This document shows, one piece after another, positions 43,814 through 52,920 of a stretch of 64,000 nucleotides of DNA (position 1 is its first letter; the number at the start of each line of letters is the position of its first letter). A program made the translations under genes and the position numbers. Origin of the DNA: Pacificoceanicola sp049803835. GTDB lineage: Bacteria > Pseudomonadota > Alphaproteobacteria > Rhodobacterales > Rhodobacteraceae. The stretch spans positions 96,748 through 160,747 of the forward strand of contig NZ_JBNAGK010000013.1 in assembly GCF_049803835.1 (NCBI RefSeq), read 5' to 3'. The notes beneath the pieces are model-generated. The model was given only the letters and a program-made list of their open reading frames with translations, did no database searches and had not been told where the DNA came from.

Positions 43814-43832
43814 TATCCTCCCCTGGGGGATA
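43814..43832. promoter_or_regulatory. G-tract operator for the DmeR/RcnR-like repressor
   Basis: TATCCTCCCCTGGGGGATA: A/T-rich ends flank C4/G5 tracts in near-perfect symmetry, the AT-(C/G)n-AT form recognised by RcnR/DmeR proteins. It lies between the divergent repressor and histidine-rich protein genes. Confidence 0.7.
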
Positions 43833-43887
43833 GAACAAGATGGTGCCGCGACGCACCACGCGAGCGACGAGCGGGCAGGCAGAGTTG

Positions 43888-44244
43888 ATGACAAGTTTAC
43901 GGACAATCGGAAAGGCGGCTTTCGCGACCCTTCTCTGCGCGGCCATTCTTGTCTGGTCGGTGATGCCTACAACCTCGCACGCTCCCGCGATCATCGATGT
44001 GCTTCAGGAGCACGCGGAGATGATCGCCGAGCACGGGCATTCGCACGGTTTGGAAGAAGACCTGGCTTGGGCCATGCACGGGCACAGCCACGACAGTATC
44101 GATCACGACCACAGCCAGGCGGTTGTGCCTCGCCCCGATCTGTCGCCGCAGCCGCTCGATATCTACAGGACCGCATGGTGGCTGAGTTCAGCCACAGCGA
44201 ATACGCTACGGATCGACCAGATCGAACGACCTCCGCGCGTCTGA
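43888..44244 (+). CDS. Histidine-rich membrane or periplasmic protein
   Basis: The 118-residue protein starting MTSLRTIGKAAFATLLCAAI has an N-terminal hydrophobic segment (signal or anchor) and a histidine cluster HAEMIAEHGHSHGLEEDL then MHGHSHDSIDHDHSQAVV. It is likely a periplasmic metal-binding partner of the adjacent HupE/UreJ permease. An upstream ATG at 43840 would add 16 residues. Divergent from the DmeR-like repressor across a G-tract operator. Confidence 0.75.
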   Translation: MTSLRTIGKAAFATLLCAAILVWSVMPTTSHAPAIIDVLQEHAEMIAEHGHSHGLEEDLAWAMHGHSHDSIDHDHSQAVVPRPDLSPQPLDIYRTAWWLSSATANTLRIDQIERPPRV

Positions 44245-44304
44245 TCGACCGCGCGCTATCGGCGCGTTTCATTCGATCATCAACACATATGCGGAGTTCA
44301 ATCC

Positions 44305-45033
44305 ATGACTACAGTCCATCGGGGCTGGACCGATCCCGGCATACGCCGGATCGTGATCCTGTCCTTCATTACGCTGTCAGCGCTTATCTCAAGTGCGGGC
44401 CACGCGCTTGCCCATAACGTCACCGAAGGTGACGCGGGCTACATCCAGGAAATCTGGGGGGTAAACATCATTCCCTTCATGTATCTCGGTGCCAAACACA
44501 TGGTGACGGGTTACGACCACATCCTGTTCCTGCTTGGCGTCGTCTTCTTCCTCTACAGGATGAAGGACGTGGGCATCTATGTGAGCCTCTTCGCCCTCGG
44601 GCATTCGACCACGATGCTGGCGGGCGTCTGGTTCGGATGGGGCATAAATGCCTATATCATCGACGCCATAATCGGCCTGTCGGTCGTCTACAAGGCGCTC
44701 GACAATCTCGGCGCCTACCAGCGCTGGTTCGGGTTCCAACCCAACACCAAGGCCGCGACGCTGATCTTCGGCTTCTTCCACGGCACTGGCCTGGCCACCA
44801 AGATCCTCGACTACGAGATCGCCTCGGACGGACTTCTGGCCAACCTGCTGGCGTTCAACGTGGGCGTCGAGATCGGTCAGCTTCTGGCGCTCGCCATGAT
44901 CCTCATCGTCATGGGCTACTGGCGGAAGTCCCCGAACTTCTTCCGCCAAGCCTACACCGCCAACGTCGTCATGATGTCCATGGGCTTCATCCTGATGGGC
45001 TTGCAAATCACCGGCTATTTCGTAGCCACCTGA
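44305..45033 (+). CDS. hupE: HupE/UreJ family metal permease
   Basis: The 242-residue protein has a signal-like first segment and about six further membrane helices. The HupE/UreJ signature is present: MVTGYDHILFLLGVVFFLYR with His-Asp-His, FALGHSTTMLAG and FGFFHGTGLATKIL. Family members move nickel or cobalt across the inner membrane. A GGAG site precedes the start. It is flanked by a histidine-rich protein and a membrane-anchored periplasmic protein, and regulated with them by the DmeR-like repressor. Confidence 0.88.
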   Translation: MTTVHRGWTDPGIRRIVILSFITLSALISSAGHALAHNVTEGDAGYIQEIWGVNIIPFMYLGAKHMVTGYDHILFLLGVVFFLYRMKDVGIYVSLFALGHSTTMLAGVWFGWGINAYIIDAIIGLSVVYKALDNLGAYQRWFGFQPNTKAATLIFGFFHGTGLATKILDYEIASDGLLANLLAFNVGVEIGQLLALAMILIVMGYWRKSPNFFRQAYTANVVMMSMGFILMGLQITGYFVAT

Positions 45034-45049
45034 GAAATTGGAGACCAAA

Positions 45050-45673
45050 ATGTTCAACGCAGAAAAACCGAGCCTCGAAGAACTGCCAAGCTCCGCGCAG
45101 CTGATCCGTTCCACCGCCATCGCGGCCGCCAGCGCCGTCGCGATCCTCGTGACCGTCGTGTTGCCCGCTGAATACAACATCGACCCGACCGGGATCGGTG
45201 GAGTCCTTGGACTGGCGGAAATGGGCGAGATCAAGACCCAGCTCGCGGAAGAGGCCGAGGCCGACAGGCTGATAGAGCTTGAGGCAGAGGAACAGTCGAG
45301 CCTGATGAACGATATTTTCGGGCTCTTCGTCGGCGCGGCACACGCGCAAGAAGTCGAAGTCTGGCGCGATGAGATATCCTTTACTCTAGCACCTGGTGAC
45401 AGTGCCGAATGGAAGCTGGTGATGGAAGAAGGCCAGACGGTCGAATACCGGATTTTTGTCGAAGGCGGTCGCGTGAACTTCGATATGCATGGCCATGGCG
45501 GCGGTCAGTCGGTGACCTATGATAAGAGCCGCGGCTCCACTGGCGACGCAGGCGAGATCGTCGCCGCGTTCGACGGCGAACACGGCTGGTTCTGGCGCAA
45601 CCGCGACAGCGAGCCCGCCACCGTGACCGTTCAGGTTCGCGGTGAATATGCCGAATTCAAAGACGCCAGTTGA
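45050..45673 (+). CDS. Membrane-anchored periplasmic protein of the HupE cluster
   Basis: The 207-residue protein has one membrane helix (STAIAAASAVAILVTVVLPA, about residues 21-40) and a periplasmic domain ending in a beta-sandwich-like region (WKLVMEEGQTVEYRIFVEGG, VNFDMHGHGGGQSVTYDK). His and Met residues in MHGHGGG could bind metal. GGAG fits ATG 45050 rather than the upstream TTG. Proteins of this type accompany HupE-like permeases in marine Rhodobacterales. The exact role is unknown. Confidence 0.75.
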   Translation: MFNAEKPSLEELPSSAQLIRSTAIAAASAVAILVTVVLPAEYNIDPTGIGGVLGLAEMGEIKTQLAEEAEADRLIELEAEEQSSLMNDIFGLFVGAAHAQEVEVWRDEISFTLAPGDSAEWKLVMEEGQTVEYRIFVEGGRVNFDMHGHGGGQSVTYDKSRGSTGDAGEIVAAFDGEHGWFWRNRDSEPATVTVQVRGEYAEFKDAS

Positions 45674-46001
45674 ACTCAGGGGCTACCACTGCCGAATCGC
45701 GTGGAGTTGGTGGCCCCTACTCATTTAGGCGGGCGGCCAGTTCTGCGCAAATCACAGCGATGAAGGTTTTGAGTTCTCGAAACAGAAGCGCGTTGTTGCG
45801 CAGACCAGATCTGGCCCAACGAGAGTAGCTTGTCAGTTGATACAAAGTGCAACCGTAGCAGGCGCTCTAAGCCTGAAAGGACCGCCGACTTGTTCACAAA
45901 AATATTCCCTTGAACCTCTAGCTACTAGAAGTCTTATCTACTGAAAGTGAACACATGCCGTTCTTGCCATCAATCGCCGGCGGGAACCGAAAGGGTACGA
46001 A
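45674..46001. other. Intergenic stretch with a MerR-type promoter
   Basis: The right half carries the metal-responsive promoter at 45910-45940. In the left half a minus-strand frame (WARSGLRNNALLFRELKTFI, ending near 45720) looks protein-like and may be the tail of a lost gene; I could not identify it. Confidence 0.3.
45910..45940 (+). promoter_or_regulatory. MerR-type promoter 1 (L,D-transpeptidase)
   Basis: TTGAAC (45910-45915) and TATCTA (45935-45940) are separated by 19 bp, the over-long spacer of MerR-activated promoters. The spacer holds the dyad CTCTAG-CTA-CTAGAAG. The block TTGAACCTCTAGCTACT is shared with promoters at 47097 and 57620. Confidence 0.78.
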
Positions 46002-46667
46002 ATGCTGACAAGACGACACTTCATCCAGACAACAACGGCGCTATTTTCGGTGACCGTTCCCGGCGTGGCTTTTGCCGACAGTTGGCCAACCGAGGCGCAG
46101 AAGGCTGCGTGGGACGCACAGGTGACGCCTCAGGATTATGTTGCCGAGACTTCCAACCCATGGGGATTGCACCCGCGGTTCCTACCGCAACGTGTAGTCG
46201 CGAACGACGGTCTCGTGCCGGGAGATATCCATGTCGATGCGGTCGCGCGATATCTCTACCACATTGAAGAGGGTGGGACCGCGATGCGCTACGGCGTGGC
46301 GATCGCGCGGGGGAACCTCTACGAGCCGGGTGTCTATACCATCAAGCGCAAGGTCAGGTGGCCGCACTGGCAACCGACACAGAGCATGATCAATCGCGAC
46401 CCCGAACTTTATGCTGATATTGCCGATGGCATGGAACCCGGACCGGAAAACGCGCTTGGATCAAGGGCGCTGTATCTCTACGTCGGGGATCGCGATACCC
46501 TTCTGCGCATCCATGGCACTCCGAGCCCACGGAGTATCGGTGGCCGCGCAAGTTCGGGCTGCGTACGGATGGTCATGGCCCATATCAATGACCTTTACCC
46601 GAACGTCGAGACCGGCTCTACGGCCTATCTTTACTCGGCAGAGGACAGCGTCACTGCCCGCAGCTAA
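46002..46667 (+). CDS. Secreted L,D-transpeptidase (YkuD domain)
   Basis: The 221-residue protein has a Tat-like signal (MLTRRHFIQTTTALFSVTVP, cleavage after AFA). The YkuD active site is complete: HGTPSPRSIGGRASSGCVRM, with the catalytic Cys in SSGCVRM. It forms 3-3 cross-links in peptidoglycan or attaches proteins to it. It has an AAAGGG ribosome site and lies directly downstream of MerR-type promoter 1, so metal stress is predicted to induce it. The family is typical of alphaproteobacteria. Confidence 0.92.
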   Translation: MLTRRHFIQTTTALFSVTVPGVAFADSWPTEAQKAAWDAQVTPQDYVAETSNPWGLHPRFLPQRVVANDGLVPGDIHVDAVARYLYHIEEGGTAMRYGVAIARGNLYEPGVYTIKRKVRWPHWQPTQSMINRDPELYADIADGMEPGPENALGSRALYLYVGDRDTLLRIHGTPSPRSIGGRASSGCVRMVMAHINDLYPNVETGSTAYLYSAEDSVTARS

Positions 46668-46692
46668 GCCAAGCAGCGGTCGGCAAACGTAG

Positions 46693-46977
46693 TTAAGTTT
46701 CGCGAGGGGTGCAGATACGATTGCCGTTCGCCGTTCGCAGCGGCAGCAGGGTCGTTTCAACGGGGCCGCTGTGTTCGTACCAGTAGCACCCGTCTTCCGG
46801 TACCAAGCGCGCGGTTGCAACATCCTGATCCGGGGCAGCCAATGCAATCACAGCTTCGGGAACGTTGCCCCGCTGGTCTGCCGCGTCGCCCGGCCCAGTC
46901 GGCTGGACTGCGCACCCGGCCGTAAGCGACAACGCCACTGCGACCATAATTTTTTGCTTCAGCATCATAACCCGCAT
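46693..46977 (-). CDS. Small predicted lipoprotein (94 aa)
   Basis: Start MRVMMLKQKIMVAVALSLTA follows an AAAGGAAG site. The signal peptide ends in the lipobox LTAGC, so the mature protein is predicted to be lipid-modified at that cysteine. The remainder is short and acidic, with DGCYWYEHSGPVETTLLPLR and a second cysteine near the C-terminus. Function unknown. Its presence in an island that also encodes LspA and Lnt is suggestive. A half-site GCTAGAGGATG of the MerR operator lies upstream at about 47052-47062. Confidence 0.72.
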   Translation of the reverse strand: MRVMMLKQKIMVAVALSLTAGCAVQPTGPGDAADQRGNVPEAVIALAAPDQDVATARLVPEDGCYWYEHSGPVETTLLPLRTANGNRICTPRET

Positions 46978-47096
46978 CAAGCTTCCTTTCGTGACTGTTT
47001 TTCTTTGCAGCGGCTGTTCATGCTTAAAGGCGTGATAGAGCCGGTCACCGCATCCTCTAGCAATAAAACAAACTGAAATACCACCGTATTTTGCTC

Positions 47097-47127
47097 TTGA
47101 AGCTCTAGCTACTGTAGGGGCTATGCC
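47097..47127 (+). promoter_or_regulatory. MerR-type promoter 2 (P-type ATPase)
   Basis: TTGAAG (47097-47102) and TATGCC (47122-47127) are spaced by 19 bp around CTCTAGCTACTGTAGGGGC, the CadR/PbrR/ZntR operator form. It lies 33 bp upstream of the P-type ATPase start and shares CTCTAGCTACT with promoter 1. Confidence 0.8.
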
Positions 47128-47159
47128 ATGGCGAAGCACCCGAATCCAGAGGTCCGTTC

Positions 47160-49508
47160 ATGCCGTCCGACACCCACCGTCACGATCACGCCGAAGATAC
47201 CCAGACAAGCAGCGGCAGCTGCTGCGGCAGCGCCGGATCGTGCGGCGACATCGTTCCGGCGACCCCCGCGCCAGCGGGCGGGCGCAGTTTTCAGGTGTCC
47301 GGCCTCGATTGCGCCGAGGAGGTAGCAATCCTGAACAAGGTGGTCGGCCCGAAGATCGGCGGGGCCGAGCATCTCGCGTTCGACGTGATCAATGGACGGA
47401 TGACTATTCTCGACAGCGCCAAGAGTGTATCGGACGGCGAAATTGCAGAACTGGTCGCAAGGACCGGCATGACCGCCAAGCCCTGGGATGCCGAAAACGC
47501 GTCGGTCGACCAGGCGGCCCATCTTGCACGACAGCGGCTGTTTACGGCGCTCAGTGGCGGCTTCTGGGCCGCGGGATTTCTGTGGCACATCATCGAGACC
47601 GGCATGGGCGGGGCACTCGGCCTCTTCGCAGGGCACGGCGAAGCGCCGATGCCACTGGTCGAGGCAGGGCTATTCGCGGTTGCTATCCTGTTCGGTGTCT
47701 GGCTCGTGGCACCCAAGGCATGGTCGTCCGCACGGCGGCTGTCGCCAGACATGAACCTGCTGATGGTCGTCGCAGTCGCGGGTGCAATTGGCCTGGGCGA
47801 ATTTTTCGAGGCGGCGACAGTCGCGTTCTTCTTCTCGCTCTCGCTTTATCTCGAAAGCTGGAGCATCGGGCGTGCGAGGAATGCGGTTTCAGCTCTGCTC
47901 GACCTCGCGCCGCCGACGGCAAGAGTTCTTAATGATGACGGCTCGGAAGCGGACGTTCCGGCTTCTGCGGTTGCTATCAACGCACATTTCGTCGTGCGCG
48001 GCGGAGACCGCATCCCATTGGATGGTGAGGTTGTCGATGGGGCAGGGGCCGTCGATCAGGCGCCAATCACCGGAGAGAGTGCGCTGGTCCCAAAGGAACG
48101 GGGCGACGAAGTCTATGCCGGTACGATCAACGGCGAAGGCACACTGACGGTGCGCGCCACGAAGGCCGCCTCGGACACCGTCTTGGCCAAGATCATCCGC
48201 ATGGTCGGCGACGCCCATGCCCGCCGCGCGCCGGTGGAGCAGTGGGTGGCGAAATTCGCCCGCATCTACACGCCTATCGTCATGGCTCTCGCCATTGCAA
48301 TTGCCCTGCTGCCGCCGCTCATTATCGGTGGGGCCTGGGATTATTGGTTCTACAATGCACTCGTGCTGCTGGTGATCGCCTGCCCGTGTGCTCTGGTCAT
48401 CTCGACGCCGGTCTCCATCGTCGCCGCACTCACCGCCTCAGCGCGGGCCGGAGTGCTGATCAAGGGCGGTGCATATGTTGAGGCACCAGGCAAGACCACT
48501 GCACTGGCCATGGACAAGACCGGCACGATCACCATGGGCGAGCCCGAGGTGGCGGCGGTGCATCCGCTGGGCAAAGCATCGGCGCAAGATTTGATGACCC
48601 TCGCCGCTGGGCTGGAGGCACGTTCCTCGCATCCCTTGGCGCGCGCCATTCTTGCGCGGGCAGAAGCCGACGGCATCAAGGTATCCGCCGCGGAAGATAC
48701 CCGAACCGTTCCGGGCAGGGGACTTGAAGGACGCACAGACGGCCGGTCGATCTGGCTGGGGTCGGACCGGTTTGCCGAGGAGAAGGGTTTCGGCGACGCC
48801 ATTCCGAAGGATTTGCGCGACCGCATCGAAGGGGCTGGCAGCACCCTTGTTGCCGTGGGCGACGACACCGGCGTCACCGGCATCCTGGAATTGCGCGACC
48901 GTATCCGCCCCGACGCCAAGGGCATCGTGGCACAGCTCCACGCGCAGGGCGTGAAGACCATCGTCATGCTGACGGGCGACAACGAGCGGACAGCGCGCGC
49001 CGTTGCCGCCGAGGTCGGCATCGACGAGGTCCGCGCCGAGCTTCTGCCCGAAGACAAAGTGACAGCCATCGAAGAACTGGTCGAAACGCATGACATGGTG
49101 GCCATGATCGGCGACGGGGTCAACGACGCCCCGGCCATGGCGCGCGCGCATTACGCCATCGCGATGGGTGCCGTTGGTTCGGACGCGGCAATCGAGACGG
49201 CGGATATTGCCCTGATGACAGACGACCTCGGGAAGGTGCCTTGGCTGATCGGTCATTCGCGCCGGACAATGTCGATTATCCATCAGAACATCGGTATTTC
49301 CTTGGCGACCAAGGGCGTTTTCGTTGTCGCTACCGCGTTCGGACTGGCATCGATGTGGGGCGCTATTGCAGCCGACGTAGGAGTGTCATTGCTGGTGGTG
49401 GCCAATGCCCTGCGCCTGCTGAACAGCCAAGAGGCCAAGGCACCGCCGTCCGGCGGTGAACAGGTTGGTCCACAGATGGCAAAGGCCGCGCTTGCCCACG
49501 GACATTGA
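47160..49508 (+). CDS. zntA: Zn/Cd/Pb-exporting P1B-type ATPase
   Basis: The 782-residue pump has a metal-binding N-terminus with His and Cys (HRHDHAEDT, SCCGSAGSC), one HMA domain (FQVSGLDCAEEVAILNKV), the transmembrane CPC motif (VIACPCALVIS), phosphorylation motif DKTGTITMGEP, HP motif SSHPLARAI, and GDGVNDAPAMARA. DCAEEV in the HMA and the CPC motif fit the Zn/Cd/Pb group rather than copper. It exports divalent soft metal to the periplasm. It is directly downstream of a MerR-type operator and is the likely core of the resistance island. Confidence 0.95.
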   Translation: MPSDTHRHDHAEDTQTSSGSCCGSAGSCGDIVPATPAPAGGRSFQVSGLDCAEEVAILNKVVGPKIGGAEHLAFDVINGRMTILDSAKSVSDGEIAELVARTGMTAKPWDAENASVDQAAHLARQRLFTALSGGFWAAGFLWHIIETGMGGALGLFAGHGEAPMPLVEAGLFAVAILFGVWLVAPKAWSSARRLSPDMNLLMVVAVAGAIGLGEFFEAATVAFFFSLSLYLESWSIGRARNAVSALLDLAPPTARVLNDDGSEADVPASAVAINAHFVVRGGDRIPLDGEVVDGAGAVDQAPITGESALVPKERGDEVYAGTINGEGTLTVRATKAASDTVLAKIIRMVGDAHARRAPVEQWVAKFARIYTPIVMALAIAIALLPPLIIGGAWDYWFYNALVLLVIACPCALVISTPVSIVAALTASARAGVLIKGGAYVEAPGKTTALAMDKTGTITMGEPEVAAVHPLGKASAQDLMTLAAGLEARSSHPLARAILARAEADGIKVSAAEDTRTVPGRGLEGRTDGRSIWLGSDRFAEEKGFGDAIPKDLRDRIEGAGSTLVAVGDDTGVTGILELRDRIRPDAKGIVAQLHAQGVKTIVMLTGDNERTARAVAAEVGIDEVRAELLPEDKVTAIEELVETHDMVAMIGDGVNDAPAMARAHYAIAMGAVGSDAAIETADIALMTDDLGKVPWLIGHSRRTMSIIHQNIGISLATKGVFVVATAFGLASMWGAIAADVGVSLLVVANALRLLNSQEAKAPPSGGEQVGPQMAKAALAHGH

Positions 49509-49571
49509 TCACGCAGCATTTGCAAGGTAACGTAATGTCCATATCAGACCTCACGAAAGAGGCATCGAGCA

Positions 49572-50084
49572 GTGAAAACCATCCGATTTCCCCGCCGTGC
49601 CGTCCTGTTGGGCGGGTTGGCAGCGTTTTTGTCCGGCTGTGCCAGCAAGTTCCGCAGCTATGGCGGACCCGAGGTGACCCGTGTTCGGCTTTACAAGGGG
49701 CAGCGCTTGCTTGTTCTGGACGGAGCCGATCGCGTATTGCAAACCTATCCGGTCGGGCTGGGTTTCGCGCCCGAGGGTCACAAGCAATTCGAGGGAGACG
49801 GTCGGACCCCGGAGGGCGCCTACGTAGTCGATAAGCGCAACCCTGAAAGTACCTATCATCTTTCAGTTGGTATCTCTTATCCGAATGAGGCCGACATCGC
49901 CTTTGCCGAAGCGCAGGGCCTTTCCCCCGGCGGCGACATCTTCATCCATGGTGGTCCACGCCCGGGCATCGACCCAACGGACGTCCGCGACTGGACAGCT
50001 GGCTGCATCGCGGTCACAGATCGGCAGATCGAGGACATCTATGCAATGGTGAAGGACGGAACACCTATCCACATCTTTGCATGA
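49572..50084 (+). CDS. L,D-transpeptidase family lipoprotein
   Basis: The 170-residue protein starts at GTG (MKTIRFPRRAVLLGGLAAFL) and has a lipobox LSGC, so it is predicted to be anchored in a membrane. The YkuD site is IFIHGGPRPG...RDWTAGCIAV with the catalytic cysteine in TAGC. It follows the P-type ATPase by 63 bp and is probably in the same transcript. It overlaps the 3' end of the convergent lnt gene by 20 bp. This second L,D-transpeptidase in the same regulon strengthens the link between metal stress and cell-wall cross-linking. Confidence 0.88.
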   Translation: MKTIRFPRRAVLLGGLAAFLSGCASKFRSYGGPEVTRVRLYKGQRLLVLDGADRVLQTYPVGLGFAPEGHKQFEGDGRTPEGAYVVDKRNPESTYHLSVGISYPNEADIAFAEAQGLSPGGDIFIHGGPRPGIDPTDVRDWTAGCIAVTDRQIEDIYAMVKDGTPIHIFA

Positions 50085-51672
50085 CGGTTTTTCTCATGCG
50101 GCGGTAGCGCGCCGTCGCATTGGCCGCCATTGCCCAGCTCCACGAAGCCAAGATGAACGCCAACGGCATCCAGTCCCCGAAGCTCGCGTAGAGTGTCGGC
50201 GGCCGCGCGGAGGGCAGGCTAGCATTGATGATCCCTGTTTCGCCGGTATCGAGCCGCGCAACGATTTCTCCGTTCGCGTCGATGACCGAGGAGATGCCCG
50301 TATTCGCGGCTCGGATGACAGGAAGGCCTTCCTCCACGGCGCGCATCCGTGCGGAAGCCAGATGCTGCTCGGGTCCGATGCTGGTGCCAAACCAGGCATC
50401 GTTGGTGGCGTTGAAAATCCAGTCCGGCCGGAACAGGTCGTCGACCACATGCCCTGGGAAGATGATCTCATAGCAGATCGCCACGGCGACCAGCGGCACA
50501 CCCGGAAGCGCAAGCGTTCTCGGGCCCGGTCCGGGCGTAAAATCGCCCAGACCCGCCGTGAGCCGCTCGATGGGCAACCAGCCGCGGAATGGCACATATT
50601 CGCCGAAGGGCACGAGATGGTGTTTCGCGTATCCGGTCAGGATCTCGCCGGTCTCGTCAAATGCCTGGACCGTGTTGAAATATCGGGTGCCATCCTCGCT
50701 CGGTACACGGTCCGGCACACCGGTAAGCAGCACTCTGCCGTCTGGTAGCGCTGCGGCAATGCGGGCCCGTGCCTCCGTATCCTCATCGAGGAAACCCGGA
50801 AAGGCGGTTTCCGGCCAGAGAAGCACGTCGAAATCGCCGGGCCGGGTTGAAAGCTCAAGATAGCGCGCGAAGGTCGCCTCGCGGTTCTCGGGAGCCCATT
50901 TCTCCTCTTGTGGAATGTTGCCCTGGACGATGCGCAGGTCGACACCGGGTGGCTGTTGTGCATCCGACTGGAGGCGCAGCGTGCCGACAGCCCACATCGT
51001 CGCGATTCCGGCCAGCGCCATGAGCGAGATGGTCAATCGTTGCCGCCCGGACGCCATAGCAGCCGCGCCAGGGAGTACCGCGACGAACACGGTGAGAAAG
51101 CTTAGCCCATAGCTTCCGACCCAGGCGGCGGTCTGGCGAAGGGCGGCGTAGTCTACAAGTGCGTAACCGGCCAGGTTCCAGGGAAACCCTGTCAGAACGT
51201 GACCACGCAACCACTCGGCCACGGTCCAGGAGGTCGCGAACAGGAGGCAGGCCAAGAGACTGCCCATGGCTCCGCGCCGCGCGATTTCGGCAAAAAGCGC
51301 AGCGGCAATGGCTGGGAAAATCGCGAGACCTGCGGACAATCCCGCGACCGCCGGAATCGCCATCGTCCCAAACCGCTCGGCCTCGACGTAGAAACTTTCC
51401 GCGATCCACCAAATCCCGAAACCGAACTGGCCGAGACCAAACGCCCAGCCGACGAGGAAAGCGCGCCCGAAGGAGAGATCGCGAAGCCCGACAAACAACG
51501 CGGAATAGGCAACGGGAACGAGCAGGAGAATCGAAAGAGGCGGGAAAGTCAGAACGGTCATCGCCCCGGCGGCGAAACCAAGCGTCATCCGCGAAAGCAA
51601 ACGGTGGCGCAGAGCGATGCGGTTCAGAATTTCCGGCTTCACGACTTGATCGAACGCCGCGCGCTGATCCAT
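50065..51672 (-). CDS. lnt: Apolipoprotein N-acyltransferase
   Basis: The 535-residue membrane enzyme has about seven N-terminal helices and a nitrilase-like periplasmic domain. The catalytic triad is visible: Glu in LLWPETAFPGF, Lys in GYAKHHLVPFGEYVP and Cys in AICYEIIFPG. It adds the third acyl chain to lipoproteins. The gene is last of the ten-gene operon from 57553 and overlaps lspA by 34 bp. It is likely an extra plasmid copy besides the chromosomal one. The upstream extension to 51927 lies within lspA and is rejected. Confidence 0.93.
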   Translation of the reverse strand: MDQRAAFDQVVKPEILNRIALRHRLLSRMTLGFAAGAMTVLTFPPLSILLLVPVAYSALFVGLRDLSFGRAFLVGWAFGLGQFGFGIWWIAESFYVEAERFGTMAIPAVAGLSAGLAIFPAIAAALFAEIARRGAMGSLLACLLFATSWTVAEWLRGHVLTGFPWNLAGYALVDYAALRQTAAWVGSYGLSFLTVFVAVLPGAAAMASGRQRLTISLMALAGIATMWAVGTLRLQSDAQQPPGVDLRIVQGNIPQEEKWAPENREATFARYLELSTRPGDFDVLLWPETAFPGFLDEDTEARARIAAALPDGRVLLTGVPDRVPSEDGTRYFNTVQAFDETGEILTGYAKHHLVPFGEYVPFRGWLPIERLTAGLGDFTPGPGPRTLALPGVPLVAVAICYEIIFPGHVVDDLFRPDWIFNATNDAWFGTSIGPEQHLASARMRAVEEGLPVIRAANTGISSVIDANGEIVARLDTGETGIINASLPSARPPTLYASFGDWMPLAFILASWSWAMAANATARYRRMRKTVMQRCG

Positions 51673-52121
51673 GGCGCGGCGAGCAAGAGCCCCACGCCAC
51701 TGACGACAAATACATCGGCCAAGTTGAAGGCAGGCCAATGTGTTGTGCCAATGTAGAAATCGAGAAAGTCTGTTACAGCCCGATACCGCACACGATCGAT
51801 GACATTGCCCAGGGCTCCGCCAATGATCGCACCGTAGGCAAGCGTTTCCACCGCATTGTCGGCGCGAAACAGCATAACCCCCAGCCAAACACAGATGGCA
51901 AGAGCGAAAGCGATGAGGCTCCACCACGGCGCGCCGCCCAACATCCCGAAAGTCACGCCGTCATTACGATAAAAGACGAGGTTGAATCCCGGAAACACGG
52001 GAATTCCGGCGCTTAAAGTGACGGCATTCGCAACGACAATGGCTTTGGTGATCTGATCGATCGCGAACGCAGCAAGTGCTGCGAAGACGCCGATCATCGG
52101 AGATACCTTGTTTAGTGACAT
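51639..52121 (-). CDS. lspA: Prolipoprotein signal peptidase (signal peptidase II)
   Basis: The 160-residue enzyme has four membrane helices and both catalytic aspartates: GNVIDRVRYRAVTDFLDFYI and WPAFNLADVFVV. It starts at MSLNKVSPMIGVFAALAAFA. LspA homologues accompany heavy-metal exporters, as PbrC does in lead-resistance operons, which fits the MerR-regulated P-type ATPase here. It lies four bases after the ZIP gene and overlaps lnt, so lipoprotein maturation is produced with metal handling. Confidence 0.94.
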   Translation of the reverse strand: MSLNKVSPMIGVFAALAAFAIDQITKAIVVANAVTLSAGIPVFPGFNLVFYRNDGVTFGMLGGAPWWSLIAFALAICVWLGVMLFRADNAVETLAYGAIIGGALGNVIDRVRYRAVTDFLDFYIGTTHWPAFNLADVFVVSGVGLLLAAPWISARRSIKS

Positions 52122-52125
52122 TGCC

Positions 52126-52908
52126 TCATCCCAACCAGACATCAAGGAACAGCATCAGAACGAGCCCGACTGCGAGACCGAGCGTCGCCCTGTTCTGATG
52201 GCCGCTGCGATGGGTTTCGGGGATGATTTCGTGGCTAATGACGTAGAGCATTGCGCCCGCGGCAAAGGCCAGTCCCCATGGCAGCAGCGGTTCCGACAGT
52301 GTGATGATCCCGGCCCCGAGCAGGCCGCCAATCGGCTCGACCATGCCCGTCAGCGCCGCGATGCCCCAGGCGCGCAGCTTCGGATATCCCTCGCCCAGCA
52401 GAGATACAGCGACGGCCAATCCTTCGGGCGCATTCTGAAGCCCGATGCCGATGGCGAGCGGCAAACCGCCCTCCATACCTCCGGATCCGAAGCCGACCCC
52501 GACCGCGAGGCCTTCGGGGAAGTTGTGGATCGTGATCGCGATGATGAAAAGCCAGACCCGCCGCAAAGACGCCGCTTCGGGCCCTTCGCGTCCTGTCTTG
52601 AAATGCTCGTGCGGCAGCTTTTCGTTCATCAGGGCGACGGCCCCCATTCCCAGAAGGATCGAGACGCATACGATGGCCGCAGGCATCGCGCCGTTCTCGA
52701 ACATCGGCTCGGCCGCATCCAATGCCGGGATGATCAGCGAAAAGAACGAGGCTGACAGCATGACACCGGCAGCGAAGCCGAGCGACAGATCGCGCGTGGC
52801 CCGGGACGGGATGCGCCCAAACAGCACGGGAGCTGCTCCGACTGCCGTGAGCGCACCGGCGGCGAGACTTCCGAGAAAGCCGAGCATTATCGGAGACAGA
52901 TTTTCCAT
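52126..52908 (-). CDS. ZIP family metal transporter
   Basis: The 260-residue protein has eight predicted helices and the two ZIP metal-site helices: IHNFPEGLAVGVGFGSGG (helix IV) and LQNAPEGLAVAVSLLG (helix V), plus ISHEIIPETH in a late helix. A histidine-bearing cytoplasmic loop (NEKLPHEHFKTGRE) is typical of GufA/ZupT-like members. It moves zinc or related divalent metal, usually inward, so it may restore zinc when exporters are active. It lies between DUF411 and lspA in the operon. Confidence 0.92.
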   Translation of the reverse strand: MENLSPIMLGFLGSLAAGALTAVGAAPVLFGRIPSRATRDLSLGFAAGVMLSASFFSLIIPALDAAEPMFENGAMPAAIVCVSILLGMGAVALMNEKLPHEHFKTGREGPEAASLRRVWLFIIAITIHNFPEGLAVGVGFGSGGMEGGLPLAIGIGLQNAPEGLAVAVSLLGEGYPKLRAWGIAALTGMVEPIGGLLGAGIITLSEPLLPWGLAFAAGAMLYVISHEIIPETHRSGHQNRATLGLAVGLVLMLFLDVWLG

Positions 52909-52920
52909 GGGCGGGCCAGA

